In this document: one piece after another, positions 1-10,800 of the stretch
Numbering within the stretch: the stretch's first letter is position 1
How the letters are laid out: each line of letters opens with the position of its first letter
DNA from: Botryococcus braunii
Lineage: Eukaryota > Chlorophyta > Trebouxiophyceae
Length of the DNA stretch: 22,500 nt
NCBI GenBank assembly: GCA_002005505.1
Contig: MVGU01001594.1
Location: 2,501 to 25,000 of the forward strand
Direction of reading: 5' to 3'
Program-made: the position numbers and the translations under genes
The notes under the pieces: model-generated
Told to the model about the DNA's origin: nothing
Databases searched by the model: none
What the model saw: the letters and a program-made list of their open reading frames with translations, nothing else

Positions 1-1785
1 ATGATTGTCGAAGGGGAGTCCCGATGTTCCTTGCAGCCGATCTGAGCAGGTTCTCAAGCCGACTAGTGCCGTGTAGATAATCTTACTTGAGATTCCTTCA
101 GCTCCCACTGAAGACTTATGCTATTTTAGATAACTTCTGAGCTCAGAGCGACTCTATCAGCGGCTTGGTTGTATACATTGAAACCGGACAGGCCACCCTC
201 CTCAAATCGGGAAACGAACCTAACGACCTGATTTGAATTGATCGACAGCCCCGCGCGACTTCCCTAGCTCGGATTTAGTTGTTCATCTTGAATTCGGGTG
301 GATGTCCTCGGATTTTGTTTTGTTTTTTTTTTTTTTTAATTACATAAGAGGAAATCACCCCCCGCACCACAGAAGCCAGCGCATTTTGTCCATGGGGTGG
401 GCTTGGTATTAATATTGGTCGGCAATAACTAAATTTGAAGGTCCCGCAATTAGCTTCATGAAGTTGATCAGCGGGACACCCACTCACTTACATCGGGATC
501 ACTTGTGGTCAGCGGTATGTCTTTCAGCGGTGTATACGTCTCAAGGAATTGTTTCAATACAACTTGTGTTTCATTCGTCTGTCAGAGCCCCCTCGCCCTT
601 CCTTTGCAATTAGTGTTGTAGCCGACATGTCCGCCTTTGTCGTGCATATGCAGAAAGGTAAGCGACATTAAGCTGTTGCACGAAAAGCAGCAAGAATCAT
701 TGCAGCGGGAGTGTTGCTGAAAGGGACTTGCATCGTAGTATTAGTACTAGGACTGAACCGGTACTGCTTAGTCTTCAGAAGCTTTCTGGTTTGATACCCC
801 CAGAGGTCCTGGTTGGATCCAATCCATGTGTATTGACAGTATGAGAAGCTGGCCTGTTTGATCACAAAGGAAAACATAGTTGATATCTACTAACGATAAT
901 TCTTAAGAATACTGCTCATGTGGCACAAGCCCATGTGTGTATCTAAGGGCGTTCCTTGTCCACCTTGGCTTTCCTGCGTATGGGGTGTCAAGACGAATGC
1001 ACACCCATGAGGAGTTCCTAGAAAGCGCAGTGTGCGGGCGAAAGCATGCTGTGCTTTCTAAAAACCTGCTTTGCTGGCGAAATTCAGTCTCCTGTCTTCT
1101 GAAACTGACAAACTCCTGGGTATTGGGATTGCAGCCTCGACTTCACCACCACCGGGGATACAGGTGTGATGTTCGCTCACTTCATGTAACGTGGTCCCAA
1201 CTAAAGCATGGAAAGAAGGCTTGCGCAGGCACTTGCAATCGCTCAGCATGCGTGTGAACTCTGTTGTAGCCATTCACCACATAAGTGTGAACATCTGGAC
1301 AAGTAAAGAACTGCTTTGCTTGTGTTTTGCGCTCCAGTTATCTACTGGATTTCAACACCCTAACGATATTATCGCACTCTAATTTCTTCCCCCAGCATTT
1401 AAATTACTGCAATTAAATTTGGAAGCCAGGTGTACTTCTGCTTATGAGATCCCAGTCCTACTCATGATGAGCATGATCTATTTTTAATTTCGCAGGTATA
1501 TTATGTGCACTTGTTGTTTCTGATAAATAAATGTAATCATACCTCGGGCAATGGAGCTATCATAATGGTAAAGTACGTTTTAGGAAAAGAATCTTAAATT
1601 AAGGGCGGAGGTTTAGGTTCTTCATACTGTGTATAGTGTAAAACGTCAAGACATTAGTCTGCTGCATCCACAAAACCTCGCAAGCACTATTCAAAACTGT
1701 CATGCATGCAGGTCATTCATACTGTAACTCCTATTATGCTCCTTCAAAGTAGTTGGTTGTTGGTGGGAAAGCGCGGTTTGGTTGC
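1..1785. other. Upstream non-coding region, no supported gene
   Basis: I see no convincing coding exon here. The base composition is mixed and much less GC-rich than the array that follows. It contains a T15 run at 323-337 and short AT-rich stretches around 1380-1660. Short open frames exist (for example 937-1257 on the + strand), but they have no recognisable domain, composition bias or splice context. The true 5' end of the downstream glycoprotein gene, with its promoter, 5' UTR and perhaps a signal-peptide exon, may lie here or upstream of the window. I could not identify it. Confidence 0.5.
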
Positions 1786-1821
1786 ATGCTTTCCACAACT
1801 TTGTTTGCGTGTGGCTTACAG
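1786..1821 (+). other. Ambiguous 5' boundary of the array gene: ATG start or 3' splice site
   Basis: Two readings fit. (1) An ATG at 1786 opens the S-K-Y frame and gives a short, mildly hydrophobic leader (MLSTTLFACGLQ) directly before TQYPPP. It is short for a signal peptide, and an in-frame TAG at 1750 means no earlier in-frame start joins without splicing. (2) The pyrimidine-rich run ending in TTACAG at 1821 looks like an intron acceptor, so the first array exon would begin in phase 0 at ACA 1822, with the secretion signal on an unseen upstream exon. The second reading matches the phase-0 pattern of the downstream exons. Confidence 0.45.
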
Positions 1822-4800
1822 ACACAATATCCGCCGCCAGCCGAGAGCAAGTACCCGCCCCCAGCTGAGAGCAAGTACCCGCCCCCGTCCGAAAGCAAGT
1901 ACCCGCCACCGGCTGAAAGCAAGTACCCGCCCCCTGCTGAGACCAAATACCCACCGCCAGCAGAGAGCAAGTACCCGCCCCCGGCCGAGAGCAAGTACCC
2001 GCCCCCGGGCGAGAGCAAGTACCCACCCCCGGCCGAGAGCAAGTACCCGCCGCCAGCCGAGAGCAAGTACCCGCCGCCGGCCGAGAGCAAGTACCCGCCG
2101 CCATCCGAGACCAAGTACCCGCCCCCGGCTGACAGCAAGTACCCGCCGCCGGCCGAGAGCAAGTACCCGCCGCCATCCGAGACCAAGTACCCGCCCCCGG
2201 CCGAGAGCAAGTACCCGCCGCCATCCGAGACCAAGTACCCGCCGCCGGCCGAGAGCAAGTACCCGCCCCGGCCGAGAGCAAGTACCCGCCCCGGCCGAGA
2301 GCAAGTACCCGCCGCCGCCGAGACCAAGTACCCGCCGCCGGCCGAGAGCAAGTACCCGCCCCCGGCCGAGAGCAAGTACCCGCCGCCATCCGAGAGCAAG
2401 TACCCGCCGCCGGCCGAGAGCAAGTACCCGCCGCCATCCGAGACCAAGTACCCGCCCCCGCCGACAGCAAGTACCCGCCCCCGGCCGAGAGCAAGTACCC
2501 GCCCCCGGCCGAGAGCAAGTACCCGCCGCCATCCGAGAGCAAGTACCCGCCGCCGGCCGAGAGCAAGTACCCGCCGCCATCCGAGACCAAGTACCCGCCC
2601 CCGGCCGACAGCAAGTACCCGCCCCCGCCGAGAGCAAGTACCCGCCCCCGGCCGAGAGCAAGTACCCGCCGCCATCCGAGAGCAAGTACCCGCCGCCGGC
2701 CGAGAGCAAGTACCCGCCGCCATCCGAGACCAAGTACCCGCCCCCGGCCGAGAGCAAGTACCCCCCCGCCCCCGGCCGAGAGCAAGTACCCGCCCCCCCG
2801 CCCGCCCCCGAGAGCAAGTACCCGCCCCCGGCCGAGAGCAAGTACCCGCCCCCGCCGAGAGCAGTACCCGCCCCCGGCCGAGAGCAAGTACCCGCCCCCC
2901 GAGCCCCCCCCCCCCCCCCCCCGAGAGCAAGTACCCGCCCCCCCGAGAGCAAGTACCCCCCCCCGAGAGCAAGTACCCCCCCGGCGAGAGCAAGTACCCG
3001 CCCCGGCGAGAGCAAGTACCCCCCCCGGCCGAGAGCAAGTACCCGCCGCCAGCCGAGAGCAAGTACCCGCCGCCGGCCGAGAGCAAGTACCCGCCGCCAT
3101 CCGAGACCAAGTACCCGCCCCCCGAGCAAGTACCCGCCCCGGCCGAGAGCAAGTACCCGCCCCATCCGAGACCAAGTACCCGCCCCCGGCCGAGAGCAAG
3201 TACCCGCCGCCATCCGAGACCAAGTACCCGCCCGGCCGAGAGCAAGTACCCGCCCCCGGCCGAGAGCAAGTACCCGCCCCCGGCCGAGAGCAAGTACCCG
3301 CCCCCCGAGAGCAAGTACCCGCCGCCGGCCGAGACCAAGTACCCGCCGCCGGCCGAGAGCAAGTACCCGCCCCCGGCCGAGAGCAAGTACCCGCCGCCAT
3401 CCGAGAGCAAGTACCCGCCGCCGGCCGAGAGCAAGTACCCGCCGCCATCCGAGACCAAGTACCCGCCCCGGCCGACAGCAAGTACCCGCCCCCCCGAGAG
3501 CAAGTACCCGCCCCCGGCCGAGAGCAAGTACCCGCCGCCATCCGAGAGCAAGTACCCGCCGCCGGCCGAGAGCAAGTACCCGCCGCCATCCGAGACCAAG
3601 TACCCGCCCCCGGCCGACAGCAAGTACCCGCCCCGGCCGAGAGCAAGTACCCGCCCCCGCCGAAGCAAGTACCCGCCGCCATCCGAGAGCAAGTACCCGC
3701 CGCCGGCCGAGAGCAAGTACCCGCCGCCATCCGAGACCAAGTACCCGCCCCCGGCCGAGAGCAAGTACCCGCGCCATCCGAGACCAAGTACCCGCCGCCG
3801 GCCGAGAGCAAGTACCCGCCCCCGGCCGAGAGCAAGTACCCGCCCCCGCCGAGAGCAAGTACCCGCCGCCATCCGAGACCAAGTACCCCCGCCGGCCGAG
3901 AGCAAGTACCCGCCCCCGCCGAGAGCAAGTACCCGCCCCCGGCCGAGAGCACGTACCCGCCCCCGGCCGAGAGCAAGTACCCGCCCCCGCCGAGAGCACG
4001 TACCCGCCCCCGGCGAGAGCAAGTACCCGCCCCCGGCGAGAGCAAGTACCCGCCCCCGGGCGAGAGCAAGTACCCGCCACCATCCGAGAGCAAGTACCCG
4101 CCCCGGCTGAGAGCAAGTACCCGCCACCATCTGAGCCAAGTACCCGCCCCCGGCCGAGAGCAAGTACCCTCCCCCATCCGAGAGCAAATACCCTCCGCCA
4201 TCCGAGAGCAAGTACCCGCCGCCATCCGAGAGCAAGTACCCGCCCCCGGCAGAGAGTAAGTACCCGCCCCCGGCCGAGAGCAAGTACCCGCCCCCGGCCG
4301 AGAGCAAGTACCCGCCGCCATCAGAGAGCAAGTACCCGCCGCCATCCGAGAGCAAGTACCCACCCCCGGCCGAGAGCAAGTACCCTCCCCCATCCGAGAG
4401 CAAATACCCTCCCCCATCCGAGAGCAAGTACCCGCCCCCGGCCGAGAGCAAGTACCCGCCACCGGCCGGGAGTAAATACCCGCCGCCGGCCGAGAGCAAA
4501 TACCCGCCGCCGGCCGAGAGCAAGTACCCGCCCCCGGCCGAGAGCAAATACCCGCCGCCGGCCGAGAGCAAATACCCGCCGCCGGCCGAGAGCAAGTACC
4601 CGCCACCGGCCGGGAGCAAATACCCGCCGCCGGCCGAGAGCAAGTACCCGCCGCCATCCGAGAGCAAGTACCCGCCGCCATCCGAGAGCAAGTACCCGCC
4701 GCCATCCGAGAGCAAGTACCCGCCCCCGGCCGAGAGCAAGTACCCGCCGCCATCCGAGAGCAAGTACCCGCCGCCATCCGAAGCAAAGTACCCGCCGCCA

Positions 4801-7800
4801 TCCGAGAGCAAGTACCCGCCGCCATCCCAGAGCAAGTACCCGCCCCCATCCGAGAGCAAGTACCCGCCCCCGGCCGAGAGCAAGTACCCGCCGCCATCCG
4901 AGAGCAAGTACCCGCCACCATCCCAGAGCAAGTACCCGCCCCCAGCCGAGAGCAAGTACCCGCCGCCATCCGAGAGCAAGTACCCGCCGCCATCCGAGAG
5001 CAAGTACCCGCCGCCATCCGAGAGCAAGTACCCGCCCCCGGCCGAGAGCAAGTACCCGCCGCCATCCGAGAGCAAGTACCCGCCCCCGGCCGAGAGCAAG
5101 TACCCGCCCCCATCCGCGAGCAAGTACCCGCCACCATCCGAGAGCAAGTACCCGCCCCCGGCCGAGAGCAAGTACCCGCCCCCGGCCGAGAGCAAGTACC
5201 CACCGCCATCTGAGAGCAAGTACCCGCCCCCCGAGAGCAGTACCCGCCGCCATCCGAGAGCAAGTACCCGCCGCCATCCGAAGCAAAGTACCCGCCGCCA
5301 TCCGAGAGCAAGTACCCGCCGCCATCCGAGAGCAAGTACCCGCCGCCATCCGGGAGCAAGTACCCGCCGCCATCCGGGAGCAAGTACCCGCCGCCATCCG
5401 AGAGCAAGTACCCGCCGCCATCCGAAGCAAAGTACCCGCCGCCATCCGAGAGCAAGTACCCGCCGCCATCCGAGAGCAAGTACCCGCCGCCATCCGAGAG
5501 CAAGTACCCGCCCCCGGCCGAGAGCAAGTACCCGCCGCCATCCGAGAGCAAGTACCCGCCCCCGGCCGAGAGCAAGTACCCGCCCCGGCCGAGAACAAGT
5601 ACCCGCCCCCATCCGCTAGCAAGTACCCGCCACCATCCGAGAGCAAGTACCCGCCCCCGGCCGAGAGCAAGTACCCGCCCCCGCCGAGAGCAAGTACCCA
5701 CCGCGCATCGAGAGCAAGTACCGCCCCCGGCTGAGAGCAAGTACCCGCCCCCGGCAGAGAGCAAGTACCCGCCCCCGGCTGAGAGCAAGTACCCGCCACC
5801 ATCTGAGAGCAAGTACCCGCCCCCGGCCGAGAGCAAGTACCCTCCCCCATCCGAGAGCAAATACCCTCCGCCATCCGAGAGCAAGTACCCGCCGCCATCC
5901 GAGAGCAAGTACCCGCCCCCGGCAGAGAGTAAATACCCGCCCCCGGCCGAGAGCAAGTACCCGCCCCCGGCCGAGAGCAAGTACCCGCCCCCGGCCGAGA
6001 GCAAGTACCCGCCCCCGGCCGAGAGCAAGTACCCGCCCCCGGCCGAGAGCAAGTACCCGCCGCCATCCGAGAGCAAGTACCCGCCGCCATCCGAGAGCAA
6101 GTACCCGCCGCCATCCGAGAGCAAGTACCCGCCCCCGGCAGAGAGCAAGTACCCGCCCCCGGCAGAGAGCAAATACCCGCCCCCATCCGAGAGCAAGTAC
6201 CCGCCGCCATCCGAGAGCAAGTACCCGCCCCCATCCGAGGGCAAGTACCCGCCCCCGGCCGAGAGCAAGTACCCGCCCCCGGCCGAGAGCAAGTACCCGC
6301 CCCCATCCGAGAGCAAGTACCCGCACCCATCCGAGAGCAAGTACCCGCCCCCGGCCGAGAGCAAGTACCCGCCCCCATCGGAGAGCAAGTACCCGCCGCC
6401 GGCTGAGAGCAAGTACCCGCCCCCGGCAGAGAGCAAGTACCCGCCCCCATCAGAGAGCAAGTACCCGCCCCCATCCGAGAGCAAGTACCCGCCGCCATCC
6501 GAGAGCAAGTACCCGCCCCCGGCCGAGAACAAGTACCCTCCCCCATCCGAGAGCAAGTACCCGCCCCCATCCGAGAGCAAGTACCCGCCCCCATCCGAGA
6601 GCAAGTACCCGCCACCATCCGAGAGCAAGTACCCGCCACCATCCGAGAGCAAGTACCCGCCCCCGGCTGAGAGCAAGTACCCGCCGCCATCCGAGAGCAA
6701 GTACCCGCCGCCATCCGAAGCAAAGTACCCGCCCATCCGAGAGCAAGTACCCGCCGCCATCCGAGAGCAAGTACCCGCCGCCATCCGAGAGCAAGTACCC
6801 GCCGCCATCCGAGAGCAAGTACCCGCCGCCATCCGAGAGCAAGTACCCGCCGCCATCCGAAGCAAGTACCCGCCGCCATCCGAGAGCAAGTACCCGCCGC
6901 CATCCGAGAGCAAGTACCCGCCCCCATCCGAGAGCAAGTACCCGCCGCCATCCGAGAGCAAGTACCCGCCGCCATCCGAGAGCAAGTACCCGCCGCCATC
7001 CGAGAGCAAGTACCCGCCGCCATCCGAGAGCAAGTACCCGCCGCCATCCGAAGCAAAGTACCCGCCGCCATCCGAGAGCAAGTACCCGCCGCCATCCGAG
7101 AGCAAGTACCCGCCGCCATCCGAGAGCAAGTACCCGCCCCCATCCGAGAGCAAGTACCCGCCGCCATCCGAGAGCAAGTACCCGCCCCCGGCCGAGAGCA
7201 AGTACCCGCCCCCGGCCGAGAGCAAGTACCCGCCGCCATCCGAGAGCAAGTACCCGCCCCGGCCGAGAGCAAGTACCCGCCGCCGGCTGAGAGCAAGTAC
7301 CCGCCCCCGGCAGAGAGCAAGTACCCGCCCCCGGCAGAGAGCAAATACCCGCCCCCATCCGAGAGCAAGTACCCGCCCCCATCCGAGAGCAAGTACCCGC
7401 CGCCATCCGAGAGCAAGTACCCGCCGCCATCCGAGAGCAAGTACCCGCCCCCGGTCGAGAGCAAGTACCCGCCCCCGGCCGAGAGCAAGTACCCGCCCCC
7501 ATCCGAGAGCAAGTACCCGCCCCCGGCCGAGAGCAAGTACCCGCCCCCGGCCGAGAGCAAGTACCCGCCCCCATCCGAGAGCAAGTACCCGCCCCCATCA
7601 GAGAGCAAGTACCCGCCCCCATCCGAGAGCAAGTACCCGCCGCCATCCGAGAGCAAGTACCCGCCGCCATCCGAGAGCAAGTACCCGCCCCCGTCCGAGA
7701 ACAAGTACCCGCCCCCATCCGAGAGCAAGTACCCGCCCCCATCCGAGAGCAAGTACCCGCCACCATCCGAGAGCAAGTACCCGCCACCATCCGAGAGCAA

Positions 7801-10800
7801 GTACCCGCCCCCGGCCGAGAGCAAGTACCCGCCCCCGGCCGAGAGCAAGTACCCGCCCCCGTCTGAGAGCAAGTACCCGCCCCCGTCCGAGAGCAAGTAC
7901 CCTCCCCCATCCGAGAGCAAGTACCCTCCCCCATCTGAGAGCAAGTACCCGCCCCCATCCGAGAGCAAGTACCCTCCCCCATCTGAGAGCAAGTACCCTC
8001 CCCCATCTGAGAGCAAGTACCCTCCCCCATCTGAGAGCAAGTACCCTCCCCCATCTGAGAGCAAGTACCCGCCCCCATCCGAGAGCAAGTACCCGCCACC
8101 ATCCGAGAGCAAGTACCCGCCCCCATCCGAGAGCAAGTACCCGCCCCGGCCGAGAGCAAGTACCCGCCGCCATCCCAGAGCAAGTACCCGCCCCCGGCCG
8201 AGAGCAAGTACCCGCCCCCAGCCGAGAGCAAGTACCCGCCCCCGGCCGAGAGCAAGTACCCGCCGCCATCCCAGAGCAAGTACCCGCCCCCGGCCGAGAG
8301 CAAGTACCCGCCCCCAGCCGAGAGCAAGTACCCGCCCCCGGCCGAGAGCAAGTACCCGCCGCCATCCCAGAGCAAGTACCCGCCCCCGGCAGAGAGCAAG
8401 TACCCGCCCCCGGCCGAGAGCAAGTACCCGCCGCCATCCCAAAGCAAGTACCCTCCCCCAGCCGAGAGCAAGTACCCGCCCCCGGCCGAGAGCAAGTACC
8501 CGCCGCCATCCGAGAGCAAGTACCCGCCACCATCCCAGAGCAAGTACCCGCCCCCAGCCGAGAGCAAGTACCCGCCGCCATCCCAGAGCAAGTACCCGCC
8601 CCCGGCCGAGAGCAAGTACCCGCCGCCATCCGAGAGCAAGTACCCGCCCCCGGCCCAGAGCAAGTACCCGCCGCCATCTGAGAGCAAGTACCCGCCCCCG
8701 GCCGAGAGCAAGTACCCGCCGCCATCCGAGAGCAAGTACCCGCCCCCGGCAGAGAGCAAGTACCCGCCCCCGGCCGAGAGCAAGTACCCGCCCCCGGCCG
8801 AGAGCAAGTACCCGCCCCCGGCCGAGAGCAAGTACCCGCCGCCATCCCAGAGCAAGTACCCGCCCCCATCCGAGAGCAAGTACCCGCCCCCGGCCGAGAG
8901 CAAGTACCCGCCGCCATCCGAGAGCAAGTACCCTCCCCCATCTGAGAGCAAGTACCCTCCCCCATCTGAGAGCAAGTACCCTCCCCCATCTGAGAGCAAG
9001 TACCCGCCCCCATCCGAGAGCAAGTACCCGCCACCATCCGAGAGCAAGTACCCGCCCCCATCCGAGAGCAAGTACCCGCCCCCGGCCGAGAGCAAGTACC
9101 CGCCGCCATCCCAGAGCAAGTACCCGCCCCCGGCCGAGAGCAAGTACCCGCCCCCAGCCGAGAGCAAGTACCCGCCCCCGGCCGAGAGCAAGTACCCGCC
9201 GCCATCCCAGAGCAAGTACCCGCCCCCGGCCGAGAGCAAGTACCCGCCCCCAGCCGAGAGCAAGTACCCGCCCCCGGCCGAGAGCAAGTACCCGCCGCCA
9301 TCCCAGAGCAAGTACCCGCCCCCGGCAGAGAGCAAGTACCCGCCCCCGGCCGAGAGCAAGTACCCGCCGCCATCCCAAGCAAGTACCCTCCCCCAGCCGA
9401 GAGCAAGTACCCGCCCCCGGCCGAGAGCAAGTACCCGCCGCCATCCGAGAGCAAGTACCCGCCACCATCCCAGAGCAAGTACCCGCCCCCAGCCGAGAGC
9501 AAGTACCCGCCGCCATCCCAGAGCAAGTACCCGCCCCCGGCCGAGAGCAAGTACCCGCCGCCATCCGAGAGCAAGTACCCGCCCCCGGCCCAGAGCAAGT
9601 ACCCGCCGCCATCTGAGAGCAAGTACCCGCCCCCGGCCGAGAGCAAGTACCCGCCGCCATCCGAGAGCAAGTACCCGCCCCCGGCAGAGAGCAAGTACCC
9701 GCCCCCGGCCGAGAGCAAGTACCCGCCCCCGGCCGAGAGCAAGTACCCGCCCCCGGCCGAGAGCAAGTACCCGCCGCCATCCCAGAGCAAGTACCCGCCC
9801 CCATCCGAGAGCAAGTACCCGCCCCCGGCCGAGAGCAAGTACCCGCCGCCATCCGAGAGCAAGTACCCGCCGCCATCCCAGAGCAAGTACCCGCCCCCAG
9901 CCGAGAGCAAGTACCCGCCGCCATCCCAGAGCAAGTACCCGCCCCCGGCCGAGAGCAAGTACCCGCCGCCATCCCAGAGCAAGTACCCTCCCCCGGCCGA
10001 GAGCAAGTACCCGCCCCCGGCCGAGAGCAAGTACCCGCCGCCATCCGAGAGCAAGTACCCGCCCCCGGCCGAGAGCAAGTACCCGCCCCCGGCCGAGAGC
10101 AAGTACCCGCCCCCGGCCGAGAGCAAGTACCCGCCGCCATCCCAAAGCAAGTACCCTCCCCCAGCCGAGAGCAAGTACCCGCCCCCGGCCGAGAGCAAGT
10201 ACCCGCCGCCATCCGAGAGCAAGTACCCGCCACCATCCCAGAGCAAGTACCCGCCCCCAGCCGAGAGCAAGTACCCGCCGCCATCCCAGAGCAAGTACCC
10301 GCCCCCGGCCGAGAGCAAGTACCCGCCGCCATCCGAGAGCAAGTACCCACCCCCGGCCGAGAGCAAGTACCCGCCCCCGGCCCAGAGCAAGTACCCGCCG
10401 CCATCCGAGAGCAAGTACCCGCCCCGGCCGAGAGCAAGTACCCGCCCCCGGCCGAGAGCAAGTACCCGCCGCCATCCGAGAGCAAGTACCCGCCACCATC
10501 CCAGAGCAAGTACCCGCCCCCAGCCGAGAGCAAGTACCCGCCGCCATCCCAGAGCAAGTACCCGCCCCCGGCCGAGAGCAAGTACCCGCCGCCATCCCAG
10601 AGCAAGTACCCTCCCCCAGCCGAGAGCAAGTACCCGCCCCCGGCCGAGAGCAAGTACCCGCCGCCATCCGAGAGCAAGTACCCGCCACCATCCCAGAGCA
10701 AGTACCCGCCCCCAGCCGAGAGCAAGTACCCGCCGCCATCCCAGAGCAAGTACCCGCCCCCGGCCGAGAGCAAGTACCCGCCGCCATTTGAGAGCAAGTA

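Noticed and set aside
627..662. ATG (627) with a short frame ending at a strong-looking donor AAAG|GTAAGC (657)
   Set aside because: The peptide (MSAFVVHMQK) is not a signal peptide, and the phase-1 donor does not fit the phase-0 acceptor at 1821 without another, unseen exon.
937..1257. 106-codon + strand frame
   Set aside because: It has no recognisable domain or composition bias, a conflicting frame overlaps it on the other strand, and it has no connection to the array gene.
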